A DNA stretch of 64,000 nt, from NCBI RefSeq assembly GCF_009696575.1, contig NZ_VULQ01000002.1, positions 186,001 to 250,000 on the forward strand. The letters are read 5' to 3'. Position numbers and translations under genes: made by a program. Below, in pieces: positions 14,794-23,673 of this stretch. The DNA comes from Anaerococcus porci. Lineage in GTDB: Bacteria > Bacillota > Clostridia > Tissierellales > Peptoniphilaceae. How positions within the stretch are numbered: the first letter of the stretch is position 1; every line of letters begins with the position of its first letter. The notes beneath the pieces are model-generated. The model made no database searches. It was not told the DNA's origin and was given only the letters and a program-made list of their open reading frames with translations.

Positions 14794-16416
14794 TCAATTA
14801 TTAGGAATGGAAATAACAAATCTAGTCCCATATCCATACTTACTCTCTACTTTTATATTATAGTTTAGATAATTACATATGTGTTTTACAATAGATAATC
14901 CTAGACCTGTAGACTTTAGTGTTCTTGTTCTTTGCTTATCCGCCACATAAAACCTTTCAAATATTCTTTTAGTATCTTCCTTTTTAATACCTATACCCGT
15001 ATCTTCTATAATTAAATTAGTATTTCTTTTATCAACTTGATATTTTAAAAATATTTTTCCATTAACCTTATTATACTTGATGGCATTCTCATATATATTT
15101 GTTATTAGATCTGTAAAAAGCGATTCATGTGTTCTTATACATATATCATTTATTTCATTTATTACTTCTATATTCTTCTTATCACTAATTCTTTTAAATT
15201 TGATAACAACTTTATCAGCAATATCCTTTACATTGATAATTGTTCTGTCCTCTTCTAAATTTTCTTCATCGAGCTTAGATAATTTTAAAATATCATCAAT
15301 TATATTTAACAGCCTATTTCCTTCTTCATTAATTATTTTTCCAAACTTTTTAACATCATCATTTTTGGCAAGACCTGTTGCTATAAGTTCAGCATATCCA
15401 TTTATAGAAGTTAAGGGTGATTTTAGTTCATGTGTTACATTTGCAGTGAATTCTCTTCTCATAACTTCTGCTCTCTTATTTTTTGAATCATCAATAATTA
15501 AAATAATGTATGAATCTATTTCTTCATAAACTATAGGATCTATAAATAGCTTTATAGAAATCTCATCAAGGTCTAGGTCTATATCCTTACCTTTTTTTAA
15601 AAGCTTAGTTTGTCTTAAAGTAAGCTTGTAATCATCATTATCAATTAAATTATCTATTTTTACATCATCACCCACACCTAAAAGGTTTTTAGCTTGGTCA
15701 TTTATGATAATTACCTTCCCATTCTTATCAAAATATATAAAACCTTCCTCCATATTAGATGTGATTTTTTCTATATTCATGATTTTTGATAATAGTGATT
15801 CATTTTGAGCTTCTAAGTTTTCTATTTTATTCTTTTCCTTAAGTAAAAATTCTTTAGGATTATTTGAAAATTCATCAAATATTTCGCTATTTTTAAATAA
15901 ATCTTTGAATTGAAATAACAAATCCCTATATATTGACTTGCTTAGAATTTTATTTATAAATAAAATAAAAACTATAGCTAATAAATATATGTGAGTCCTT
16001 CTAATCAAATAATTTATAAATGATGGACTTTTAAAACCTATAGCCAGTATTTTGTTATTAATTTTCATAGCATAAAGGTTTGTATTATAAGAGAAATAAT
16101 TTTTCTTAGACTTTTTTACCATATTATTGTTTTCAAATTCATAATTTTTTATTTTAATCTTATTAATACCAGAGTCATATATTATTTGACCATCTTCATT
16201 TTTTAAAAGTATTTCCAAATCATTAAAACTTTCTTTAAATTTTTTAAGCTCATTACTACTAATTTCTCTATAAGAAATAAAGCCCAAAGAAGACATTATA
16301 AATTCTTCTTGGGCCTTTACTTTATCTTTATATGAAAGAAAATTAGTGATAACAAGGCATAGAATTATTAATGATGTGAAAATTATATTAATATTTCTAT
16401 TTATTATCTTTTTCAT
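14794..16416 (-). CDS. phoR: phosphate-regulon sensor histidine kinase
   Basis: 540 residues. N-terminal membrane segment (12-29), an extracytoplasmic loop of about 100 residues, a second membrane segment (about 140-158), a PAS-like region (about 215-310), then a HisKA domain with phosphoacceptor His in NVTHELKSPLTS and an ATPase domain with NAIKYN, DTGIGIKKED and STGLGLSIVKHI. It senses phosphate limitation together with Pst and PhoU and phosphorylates the adjacent regulator. Its start overlaps the phoB stop by 4 nt. Being the last gene of the pst-pho operon, it is probably autoregulated. Confidence 0.9.
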   Translation of the reverse strand: MKKIINRNINIIFTSLIILCLVITNFLSYKDKVKAQEEFIMSSLGFISYREISSNELKKFKESFNDLEILLKNEDGQIIYDSGINKIKIKNYEFENNNMVKKSKKNYFSYNTNLYAMKINNKILAIGFKSPSFINYLIRRTHIYLLAIVFILFINKILSKSIYRDLLFQFKDLFKNSEIFDEFSNNPKEFLLKEKNKIENLEAQNESLLSKIMNIEKITSNMEEGFIYFDKNGKVIIINDQAKNLLGVGDDVKIDNLIDNDDYKLTLRQTKLLKKGKDIDLDLDEISIKLFIDPIVYEEIDSYIILIIDDSKNKRAEVMRREFTANVTHELKSPLTSINGYAELIATGLAKNDDVKKFGKIINEEGNRLLNIIDDILKLSKLDEENLEEDRTIINVKDIADKVVIKFKRISDKKNIEVINEINDICIRTHESLFTDLITNIYENAIKYNKVNGKIFLKYQVDKRNTNLIIEDTGIGIKKEDTKRIFERFYVADKQRTRTLKSTGLGLSIVKHICNYLNYNIKVESKYGYGTRFVISIPNN

Positions 16417-17072
16417 ATTTCTCCAAGTTTGTATCCTAAGTTTCTTACTGTTTTTATGTGTAAACCAGCATTTTTTAGCTTATTTCTTAGACTTGCTATA
16501 TGAACATCAACTGTTCTTGTTTCTCCCTCATAATCATATCCCCATATTTTAAGCAAAAAGTCTTCCCTCGTGATAACATTACCTATATTTGATAAGAATA
16601 GTAAAAGCATTTCAAATTCTTTATAGGTAAGCTCTATTTTTTCTCCATCAACTTTTACTGTTCTCTTTTTTATATTAACTTCAATATTATCATAGTTTAA
16701 ATGTTGCCTATCGTTTTTATCACTTCTTCTTAAAACCGCTTTAACTCTTGATATCAATTCAAGAATTGAGAAAGGCTTGGTTATATAATCATCTGCTCCA
16801 CTTTCAAGACCATGGACTTTTTCATATTCATCATTTCTTGCTGTAAGCATTATTATTGGTATATCTGAAAATTCTCTTATTTGTTCAAGAATCTCCATAC
16901 CATCTTTTCCAGGAAGCATTATATCAAGTATCAACAAATCTACTTTATCATCTTTGACCTGATCAACTACATCAAGACCATTTTCAAAACCTCTTACATC
17001 ATATCCCTTTTCTGACAAGGCATACATAACTAAATTTCTTATAGCCTTGTCATCTTCTACCACATATATCAT
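16413..17072 (-). CDS. phoB: phosphate-regulon response regulator (OmpR family)
   Basis: 219 residues. The receiver domain has acidic residues ED near position 7, phosphoacceptor Asp in LLILDIMLPGKDG and Lys in YITKPFS. The C-terminal winged helix (about 125-217) includes LTYKEFEMLL and TVDVHIASLRNKL. It is the PhoB/PhoP-type partner of the kinase and the likely protein that binds the 11-bp-periodic Pho boxes before the two pstS genes. Four-nt overlaps with phoU and phoR show translational coupling. Confidence 0.92.
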   Translation of the reverse strand: MIYVVEDDKAIRNLVMYALSEKGYDVRGFENGLDVVDQVKDDKVDLLILDIMLPGKDGMEILEQIREFSDIPIIMLTARNDEYEKVHGLESGADDYITKPFSILELISRVKAVLRRSDKNDRQHLNYDNIEVNIKKRTVKVDGEKIELTYKEFEMLLLFLSNIGNVITREDFLLKIWGYDYEGETRTVDVHIASLRNKLKNAGLHIKTVRNLGYKLGEI

Positions 17073-17695
17073 AATCTTGTAGTGTAATCTGCAACTTTAG
17101 CAAGCCTATCTCCAAGTCTTTCAAAATACTTGTAGAATAAAACTTTTTCAGATAATTCCATTGGAGAAATTTGGTCTTGTTTGGTTAATTTTACTAAATA
17201 ATGGATACAATCCTCAAATAATTCATTGTTTATTTCATCATCTTCAATTGTCCTTAAGGCTAGCTCATTATCATTGTTTTCAAAACTTTTTATACCATTT
17301 TCATTCATTAATTTTTGATTTTTAATAAAGGCATCAACATAGTCTTTTTCTTCATCTCTTAAAGGAAATTCCAACAGTATGGCTGCTGCTTGAGCTATGT
17401 GATTAGAAACTCTCTTATAAGTAGAGGCAAGTTTAATTGACATTTGTAAAAATCTTAAGTCTCTTGCAACTGGTTGCTGTAAGGCTAATATGTCATAACA
17501 AAATCTCTCTATATCAGCTGCATATTGTCTTATATCATGATCAAGATCAATTATCTCTTCAAGGTTGTTTTTTTGTCCATTTTCTATATATAATTTAAAC
17601 CTATCATAAGAAAGTTTAATTAACTCTGATACATTCTTTTCCATCTTTCTAATATTAGCTAAGTCTTCTATATACCTTGTTCTCATATTAGCCAA
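17069..17695 (-). CDS. phoU: phosphate signalling protein PhoU
   Basis: 208 residues, all-helical, made of two PhoU repeats with the metal-binding type motifs [15 protein letters not shown] (first repeat) and [15 protein letters not shown] (second). PhoU links the Pst transporter to PhoR and restrains the regulon when phosphate is plentiful. The gene overlaps pstB by 8 nt and phoB by 4 nt. Normal length. Confidence 0.92.
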   Translation of the reverse strand: MANMRTRYIEDLANIRKMEKNVSELIKLSYDRFKLYIENGQKNNLEEIIDLDHDIRQYAADIERFCYDILALQQPVARDLRFLQMSIKLASTYKRVSNHIAQAAAILLEFPLRDEEKDYVDAFIKNQKLMNENGIKSFENNDNELALRTIEDDEINNELFEDCIHYLVKLTKQDQISPMELSEKVLFYKYFERLGDRLAKVADYTTRL

Positions 17696-18545
17696 ACCTT
17701 CCTGTTATATAATCTTCAGTTCTTTTGTCTTTTGGGTCATTAAAAATTTCCTTTGTATCATTCATTTCTATAACCTCACCTGTCAAAAAAAACGCTGTCT
17801 GATCAGAAATTCTTGCAGCTTGTTGCATGTTGTGAGTTACAATTACTATAGTATATTTTTCTTTTAAGTCTTCTAATAATTCCTCAATAGAAGCAGTAGA
17901 TATTGGATCAAGTGCACTTGTTGGTTCATCCATTAAAACTATTTCTGGATTTACTGATAAAGTCCTTGCTATACAAATCCTTTGTTGTTGTCCACCAGAA
18001 AAAGAGAGTGCATTTCGATCTAGCTTATCTTTAACCTCATCCCAAACACTTGCTGCCTTAAGAGATTTTTCTACTATGTAATCTAACTCATCTTTATCCT
18101 TGATTCCATCTATTTTTGGCCCATAAATTATATTATCATAAACAGATTTTGAAAAAGGGTTAGGTGTTTGAAATACCATACCTACATTTCTTCTCAATCT
18201 TACAACATCAACATCCTTTTTATTTATATCTTTCCCATCTATTTCAATTAAACCTTCAATTTTACAATCATCAACTAGATCATTCATTCTGTTGAAGCAT
18301 TTTAGTGTTGTTGACTTACCACAACCACTAGGACCTATGAAGGCTGTTATACCTTTTTCTTTAATTTCCATATTTATTTTTTTAAGAGCTTGAAAATCTC
18401 CATAATATAAGTCAAGGCCTTTAACATTTATAGCTGTCTTTCTTTTTGGGGTTTTATAAATTTCATCTCCAAAAAAAGTTTTAATTCTTTTTTTATCTTT
18501 ATCTAAACTATTTAAATCCTCATTTTTAATCTTATTTGTTTCCAT
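17688..18545 (-). CDS. pstB: phosphate ABC transporter ATP-binding protein
   Basis: 285 residues. ABC ATPase with Walker [10 protein letters not shown], signature SFSGGQQQR, Walker [12 protein letters not shown] and switch His in IVTHNMQQ. It is longer than the usual ~250 residues because of a 35-residue charged N-terminal extension before [13 protein letters not shown]. It powers PstCA at the membrane. Located between pstA and phoU, with an 8-nt overlap with phoU. Confidence 0.93.
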   Translation of the reverse strand: METNKIKNEDLNSLDKDKKRIKTFFGDEIYKTPKRKTAINVKGLDLYYGDFQALKKINMEIKEKGITAFIGPSGCGKSTTLKCFNRMNDLVDDCKIEGLIEIDGKDINKKDVDVVRLRRNVGMVFQTPNPFSKSVYDNIIYGPKIDGIKDKDELDYIVEKSLKAASVWDEVKDKLDRNALSFSGGQQQRICIARTLSVNPEIVLMDEPTSALDPISTASIEELLEDLKEKYTIVIVTHNMQQAARISDQTAFFLTGEVIEMNDTKEIFNDPKDKRTEDYITGRFG

Positions 18546-18555
18546 TAATATCTCC

Positions 18556-19356
18556 TTATTTTACAATAGCCCTTGAAATCTTTCCTGATATAAAGTTCAA
18601 AATTATGACAAATACTAAAAGTAATACCGCTGTTGCATAAGCTTGCTCAACGTGAAAACCTTCTGTTGAAAGAACATACATGTGTACTGCCATTGTCCTT
18701 GCCGAATCAAGAAGTGAGATTGGTGTTTTTGCTACTGTACCCATTGTATATATTAGAGCGGCTGACTCACCAACTATTCTACCCGTTGATAAAAATATTC
18801 CTCCAAGTATACCATTGATTGCCTCTGGAATAATTATTTTAAATATAGTTTGTATTTTAGTTGCTCCAAGAGCAAGAGAAGCATGTGCTTGAAGTGGATT
18901 TACATTTAGTATAGCCTCTTCTGTTGTCCTAATTATGGTTGGAAGTATCATTATTGCTACAGTCAAACATCCCGCTATAAGTGAGTAGCCTAGTTTTAAG
19001 GTATCTACAAAAAATAAATAACCAAATAAACCATATACTATTGAAGGAATTGATGATAATATTTCTGTAGCAAATCTAACAGCTTTTATTAAATACTTAT
19101 TTTTTGCATATTGAGATAAGTAAATAGCTGTAAAAATTCCTATTGGTAGTGTAATTACTAAGGTTATTACAATTGTAAAAAATGTTGTAATTAGTGAAGG
19201 AACTATTGATACATTTTCAGATGTATATTCAAATTCAAATAACGAAGGTGAAATGTTAGGTATACCATTTATAAGTATATAGGCTATAATAATCCCACCT
19301 GCTGCAAATCCCAACATTGATAGTGCATAAATTAATATCTTAAATGATTTTTTCAT
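18556..19356 (-). CDS. pstA: phosphate ABC transporter permease PstA
   Basis: 266 residues with six predicted membrane segments and the EAA loop ([18 protein letters not shown]) that docks on PstB. Forms the membrane channel with PstC. Starts ATG 9 nt after the pstC stop; 10 nt separate it from pstB. Confidence 0.93.
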   Translation of the reverse strand: MKKSFKILIYALSMLGFAAGGIIIAYILINGIPNISPSLFEFEYTSENVSIVPSLITTFFTIVITLVITLPIGIFTAIYLSQYAKNKYLIKAVRFATEILSSIPSIVYGLFGYLFFVDTLKLGYSLIAGCLTVAIMILPTIIRTTEEAILNVNPLQAHASLALGATKIQTIFKIIIPEAINGILGGIFLSTGRIVGESAALIYTMGTVAKTPISLLDSARTMAVHMYVLSTEGFHVEQAYATAVLLLVFVIILNFISGKISRAIVK

Positions 19357-19365
19357 TTTTTACTC

Positions 19366-20226
19366 CTACATCTTAGCTTGGTCTTTATTTCTAATAAAAT
19401 TGAATATTATGTTTATAATTAAGATAAATATAAATAATACCATACCAGTTGCAATTAGTGACTCTCTATGGAGTCCTGAAGCATATCCCATCTCTAAAAC
19501 TATATTTGTTGTAAGAGTTCTAACACCATCTAGTAAAGATCCCGGTAGTCTTGGTTGATTACCAATTACTAGATAAACCGCCATGGTTTCACCAATAGAT
19601 CTTCCTATGGCTAGTATTATTGATGAGTAAATACCACTTTTAGCATATGGAATCATAATCTTTCTTATTGTTTCTTCTTTAGTAGCTCCTAAGGCTAGAG
19701 AACCTGTATAAAATGTTTTAGGAACTTGCTCAAGGGAGTTTTGAGAAATATTAATCATAGTTGGTAAGATCATAATTGATAAAAGTAGGCTGGCTGTAAG
19801 CATATTCATCCCACCAGTTTTAAATGTTTTTGCTATAAGCGGTACTAGTACCATCATTGCGAAAAAACCATAAATAATTGATGGAATAGCTGCCATTAAA
19901 TTTATAAGTCCATTTAGAAATCCATAAGATTTTTTAGAATAATAAGCCATAAACACTGAAATAGATAGACCAAAAGGTATAGCTATTAAGGCTGATAGCA
20001 TTGTTACAATAATTGAACCTATAATCATAGGACCAATACCGAAATAAGGTGGTTTTGCAGTTGGAGCCCATTTACTTCCAGATATAAAATTAATCAAACC
20101 ATATTGGCTAATAAAACTTATACCAGACCTAAATATAAAAAATGTTATAAGAATTATTAGAAAAATAGCCATAATAGCAGAAAATAAAAATATAATCTCC
20201 CCTATTCTTTCTTTTGTATTTTTCAT
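19366..20226 (-). CDS. pstC: phosphate ABC transporter permease PstC
   Basis: 286 residues with six membrane segments and the EAA loop ALGATKEETIRKIMIPYA. Partner of PstA. The start overlaps the pstS2 stop by 4 nt. The N-terminal 30 residues are a single hydrophobic helix, as in other PstC proteins. Confidence 0.93.
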   Translation of the reverse strand: MKNTKERIGEIIFLFSAIMAIFLIILITFFIFRSGISFISQYGLINFISGSKWAPTAKPPYFGIGPMIIGSIIVTMLSALIAIPFGLSISVFMAYYSKKSYGFLNGLINLMAAIPSIIYGFFAMMVLVPLIAKTFKTGGMNMLTASLLLSIMILPTMINISQNSLEQVPKTFYTGSLALGATKEETIRKIMIPYAKSGIYSSIILAIGRSIGETMAVYLVIGNQPRLPGSLLDGVRTLTTNIVLEMGYASGLHRESLIATGMVLFIFILIINIIFNFIRNKDQAKM

Positions 20227-21086
20227 TTTTTCAACTCTCCTGTATTAATTATCTCTCCCTTATAAATATCTCTAAGCTCTTTTATACTTAAATCATTTAT
20301 AAAGTTATTTTCTTTGTTAACAATTATTGCTATACCGTCTATTGCAAACACTTCAAAGCTTAAACTTTCATCGCTTAGCTTATTTGAAACCATAGCTAAA
20401 TCTACAACATTATCTTTTACATTTTTAAGTCCTGTAAGGGATTCATTTGATAAAACTTCTATGTCAACATCCTTATTTAAAGATTCATATTTTTCAGAAA
20501 GTTTTTCCATAATAGAACTTAAGGATGAAGAGCCAGTTATAGTTAATTTTCCTTCAAGGTTTTTTGATTGATATGATTTTTCTGTTGAAAGTGCTACCAA
20601 GTCATTTTTTTCAATAATATCCTTAACTTCCTTACTTTTTATAAATTCTAAGAAATCATTAGCTACATCTGATAAATTTTCCTTGTCATAAACTAAGGAA
20701 AAAGGTCTTTGAAGTTTATATTCTCCACTTTCAATAGTCTTCTTACTAGGGATTACTCCTTCAATTTTTACAGGCTTTACAGAATCATCTAAGGCAGTAA
20801 GTGAAACATAGGCTATAGCGGTTTTATCAATTGATACTGCTTTTATTGCTCCGTTTGTCGAGTTTACTACCATTGAATTATCTGTGGTCATATCTTCTTC
20901 TTCTCCATTTTTTCCTTTTTTAACTAGTCCAGTTTGTTCTATAAAACTTTTTCTTGTTCCTGACCCATCTTCCCTACTTGTTACAGTAATATCAAAATTA
21001 TCACCTTCATCAACGTTGGACTTTGTTGATGAACAAGAGCTAAGAAAAAATATTAAGGTCAAGCCTAATACAATTCTTTTAATCAT
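20223..21086 (-). CDS. pstS2: second phosphate-binding lipoprotein, permuted and diverged
   Basis: 287 residues. Lipoprotein signal with lipobox LSSC (Cys18). Like its neighbour PstS1 it is circularly permuted against classical PstS: the SREDGSGTR loop comes first (residue ~36) and the GSSSLSSIMEKL half comes last. The phosphate-binding loop SSAGI of PstS1 reads ESLTGL here, and the ASRE segment reads VSNK, so affinity or ligand may differ. It overlaps pstC by 4 nt and has its own Pho boxes at 21130-21168. Function as a second phosphate or oxyanion receptor is inferred. Confidence 0.85.
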   Translation of the reverse strand: MIKRIVLGLTLIFFLSSCSSTKSNVDEGDNFDITVTSREDGSGTRKSFIEQTGLVKKGKNGEEEDMTTDNSMVVNSTNGAIKAVSIDKTAIAYVSLTALDDSVKPVKIEGVIPSKKTIESGEYKLQRPFSLVYDKENLSDVANDFLEFIKSKEVKDIIEKNDLVALSTEKSYQSKNLEGKLTITGSSSLSSIMEKLSEKYESLNKDVDIEVLSNESLTGLKNVKDNVVDLAMVSNKLSDESLSFEVFAIDGIAIIVNKENNFINDLSIKELRDIYKGEIINTGELKK

Positions 21087-21129
21087 ATATACTCCTAATA
21101 TTTTTCTATAGATAATATTATTAAATTCT

Positions 21130-21168
21130 TGTATCGAATAGATAAATCTTTTGTAAAATCTATGTAAA
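21130..21168 (-). promoter_or_regulatory. Pho box array before pstS2
   Basis: Four hexamers at an exact 11-bp period, written on the plus strand: TGTATC (21130), GATAAA (21141), TGTAAA (21152), TGTAAA (21163). On the minus strand this reads TTTACA-N5-TTTACA, the PhoP/PhoB direct-repeat layout. It ends 44 nt before the start codon. Confidence 0.65.
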
Positions 21169-21185
21169 ATTTATTAAAATTTTCA

Positions 21186-21240
21186 AAAAAAACGGGCTGT
21201 TGCAAAATGAATTAAATATTCATAATTTTGCAACAATCCC
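21186..21240 (-). terminator. intra-operon terminator between pstS1 and pstS2
   Basis: On the minus strand GGGATTGTTGCAAAAT...ATTTTGCAACAGCCC (arms 21240-21226 and 21208-21194) followed by GTTTTTTTT. Strong rho-independent shape. It should make pstS1 mRNA more abundant than the rest of the operon. Confidence 0.8.
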
Positions 21241-21253
21241 ACCTTTACTTTAA

Positions 21254-22216
21254 TTATTTACTTAATTCAGAAGTGTTTTTAATTTCTCCTGAAAATATTT
21301 TTTTAAGTTGATCTTTTGTAAGATTATTGATTTTTGTATCATCTTTATTTACTACAACTGCAATACCATCTTTAGCAATAACTTCAACAGTTAATTTTTC
21401 TTTTTCATCATCTTTTAACTCTCTAGATGCCATAGCTATTTGACTTACATCTGATATTGTTGATTCTATCCCTGCAGATGAACCAGTAGATTGAATTTCA
21501 ATCTTAGCTTTCGGATTAATTTCTTTGTACTTTTCAACAAGTTTTTCCATTAAAGGAGTCACTGATGTAGAACCAGCTATTGTTAAATTTCCCTCAACTT
21601 CTTTTGGTTTATAGTCTTTTGTTTCTACTTTAATATATCCTTCTTTACTAGCTATATTTTGAGCATCTTCACTTAATACAAAGTTTAGAAAGTCTTTTCC
21701 AAGTTCATCTAATTTATCTTCTTTAAAAGCTAGGTTGAAAGGTCTTTGTAATGTATACTCTCCAGATTCAATGTTTTTTTCTGTAGCTTCAGCTCCATCT
21801 ACTTTAACTTTTTGAACACTATCATTAACAGAACCTAATGACACATATCCGATAGCTGATGGATCTTGGGATACAGTTTGCATAACGCTATTAGTTGAAT
21901 TTTGAACTACAGCTTCATCAGTAGTAAGGTCTTTTGTTTCTCCACCTTCTTTAGCCTCTAGTCCTACCAGTTCTATAAATGCACCTCTTGTTCCAGAACC
22001 ATCTTCTCTTGATACTACAGTAATATCAAAATCTTCTTGGTTAGATTCAGATGTTTTACCTTTTTCAGAAGTAAGTTTATCTGTGTTTGACGATTCGGTT
22101 GTTTCAGTACTTGATGTATCATTAGTTTTATTGCTTTTTTCACTATTTCCACAAGCCACCAAAATCATTGATAAAGAAAGAGCAGCTACTAATACTTTTG
22201 CATTTTTAATCTTCAT
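21254..22216 (-). CDS. pstS: phosphate-binding lipoprotein, circularly permuted type
   Basis: 320 residues. Lipobox LVAC (Cys22), then a 40-residue Ser/Thr/Glu linker. The binding fold starts with the half that is C-terminal in classical PstS (VVSREDGSGTRG at ~67, IGYVSLGSVNDS) and ends with the classical N-terminal half (IAGSTSVTPLMEKL at ~215, STGSSAGIES, MASRELKDDE). To my recollection the pneumococcal PstS1 has the same order. All phosphate-contact loops are intact. First gene of the pst operon, divergent from asnA, with Pho boxes at 22278-22305 and a terminator right after it. Confidence 0.92.
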   Translation of the reverse strand: MKIKNAKVLVAALSLSMILVACGNSEKSNKTNDTSSTETTESSNTDKLTSEKGKTSESNQEDFDITVVSREDGSGTRGAFIELVGLEAKEGGETKDLTTDEAVVQNSTNSVMQTVSQDPSAIGYVSLGSVNDSVQKVKVDGAEATEKNIESGEYTLQRPFNLAFKEDKLDELGKDFLNFVLSEDAQNIASKEGYIKVETKDYKPKEVEGNLTIAGSTSVTPLMEKLVEKYKEINPKAKIEIQSTGSSAGIESTISDVSQIAMASRELKDDEKEKLTVEVIAKDGIAVVVNKDDTKINNLTKDQLKKIFSGEIKNTSELSK

Positions 22217-22277
22217 TATTTACTCCTTTAATATTTGTAACTTCACAATAGATAATAAGGAAAGTTTATTTTGATTA

Positions 22278-22305
22278 GATAAGGTAATTGTAAAATTTAT
22301 GTTAA
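22278..22305 (-). promoter_or_regulatory. Pho box array before pstS1
   Basis: Three hexamers at an 11-bp period on the plus strand: GATAAG (22278), TGTAAA (22289), TGTTAA (22300). On the minus strand the last two read TTAACA-TAAAT-TTTACA, matching the TT(A/T)ACA-N5 direct repeats bound by PhoP. Located 62-89 nt upstream of the start codon. Confidence 0.7.
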
Positions 22306-22318
22306 TTATTAGTTTTTC

Positions 22319-22346
22319 TTGTAATTTAGGTTAAAAACAATATAAT
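22319..22346 (+). promoter_or_regulatory. asnA promoter
   Basis: TTGTAA (22319-22324), a 16-nt spacer, TATAAT (22341-22346), 33 nt before the asnA ATG. The Pho boxes of the divergent pst operon lie just upstream. Confidence 0.6.
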
Positions 22347-22378
22347 TTAATAGTAAATAATTTAATATAGGAGAGTAT

Positions 22379-23392
22379 ATGTCTAAGTTAAGAATACCAG
22401 AAAACTATCAAAGTGATAAAAATTTATATAAGACACAATTATTAATTAAAGAAATAAAGGATTTTTTCCAAATAAATCTATCTAACAATTTGAATTTAAA
22501 GAGAGTTTCAGCGCCTTTATTTGTAGAAAATTCAACTGGATTAAATGACAACCTATCTGGTGTTGAAGTTCCTGTAAGCTTTACCCTTCCTGAAGCTGAC
22601 AATAAGTCATGTGAGATTGTCCACTCACTTGCTAAATGGAAGAGATATGCACTAAAAGAATATAATTTTGCAATGTATGAAGGCTTATACACTGATATGA
22701 ATGCTATCCGAAGATGTGAAATTCCTGATAATACCCACTCATTTTATGTAGACCAATGGGATTGGGAGAAAATCATTAAAGAAGAAGATAGAAATATCGA
22801 ATATCTAAAAGCTACAGTATTAACTATATTTAATACTTTAAGAGCTCTAGATGAATATCTATGCAAGCTTATTCCAAAAAGATTAAAACTTTTACCAAAC
22901 GACATAAAGTTTATTACTTCACAAGAGCTATTAGATGAGTTTCCTGATGCAAAAGATAGTATGGAAAGAGAAAAACTTGCATGTGAAAAATATAAGGCTA
23001 TATTTTTAATGCAAATAGGTAAAGAGCTTTCTAATAATAAAATACATGATATGAGAGCTCCTGATTATGATGACTGGGAACTTAATGGAGATATAATAGT
23101 TTATAACCCAGTTTTAGATGAGCAACTTGAATTATCATCTATGGGAATAAGAGTAAATAAAGAAACCCTTAAAAAACAATTAAAAATTTCAAATTGCGAA
23201 GATAGGATGAAACTTGACTACCACAAGATGCTTGCAGAAGGTAAATTACCTCAAACTATAGGTGGTGGAATTGGCCAATCAAGGCTATGTATGTTCTTTT
23301 TACAAAAAGCTCATATTGGAGAAGTGCAAGTTTCATATTGGCCAAAAGAAATGTTAGATGAATTAAGAAAAAATTCTATTACTTTATTATAA
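22379..23392 (+). CDS. asnA: aspartate-ammonia ligase
   Basis: 337 residues, the usual length of AsnA, which makes asparagine from aspartate, ammonia and ATP through a class II aminoacyl-tRNA-synthetase-like fold. Recognisable blocks are LKRVSAPLFVENSTGLND, EIVHSLAKWKRYAL, YTDMNAIRR, SFYVDQWDWE and the ATP-site end TIGGGIGQSRLCMFFL. GGAGAG precedes the ATG. Transcribed alone, with a hairpin terminator about 55 bp after the stop. No T-box leader is present. Confidence 0.95.
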   Translation: MSKLRIPENYQSDKNLYKTQLLIKEIKDFFQINLSNNLNLKRVSAPLFVENSTGLNDNLSGVEVPVSFTLPEADNKSCEIVHSLAKWKRYALKEYNFAMYEGLYTDMNAIRRCEIPDNTHSFYVDQWDWEKIIKEEDRNIEYLKATVLTIFNTLRALDEYLCKLIPKRLKLLPNDIKFITSQELLDEFPDAKDSMEREKLACEKYKAIFLMQIGKELSNNKIHDMRAPDYDDWELNGDIIVYNPVLDEQLELSSMGIRVNKETLKKQLKISNCEDRMKLDYHKMLAEGKLPQTIGGGIGQSRLCMFFLQKAHIGEVQVSYWPKEMLDELRKNSITLL

Positions 23393-23447
23393 TCACTATA
23401 CAAAATCTTTTAAAAAAATTTAAGGTAAGCTAATAAAGTTAAACCTT

Positions 23448-23480
23448 ATACCAGAGTTAGTTTATTACTATCTCTGGTAT
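23448..23480 (+). terminator. asnA terminator
   Basis: ATACCAGAGTTAG, TTTATTA loop, CTATCTCTGGTAT, then TTTTTATT. A related stem (ATACCAGAGT...ATCTGGTAT) occurs at 59153-59185 near the right end of the IS3 element. Confidence 0.8.
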
Positions 23481-23673
23481 TTTTTATTCTAAATATAGCA
23501 GTGAGAGTATTTTACTCTTCTTTTTTATTTCTATTGAAATTTAATTTTTAATTTTTCTTTACAAATACTTCATAGTGCTTTTATTTTGAATTTTATTCAT
23601 CAAGAAACCTAGCTTTTCGAATTAATGTATACTCTTTTTTGAATAAAACTGATAAATGTGTACATGTATAAGC

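Noticed and set aside
15077-15529. 150-codon plus-strand frame
   Set aside because: Antisense to the PhoR kinase core; composition is that expected from the complementary strand of an AT-rich gene.
22217-22378. T-box or riboswitch before asnA or pstS1
   Set aside because: The leaders are under 60 nt and no specifier or T-box sequence is visible; the repeats there fit Pho boxes.
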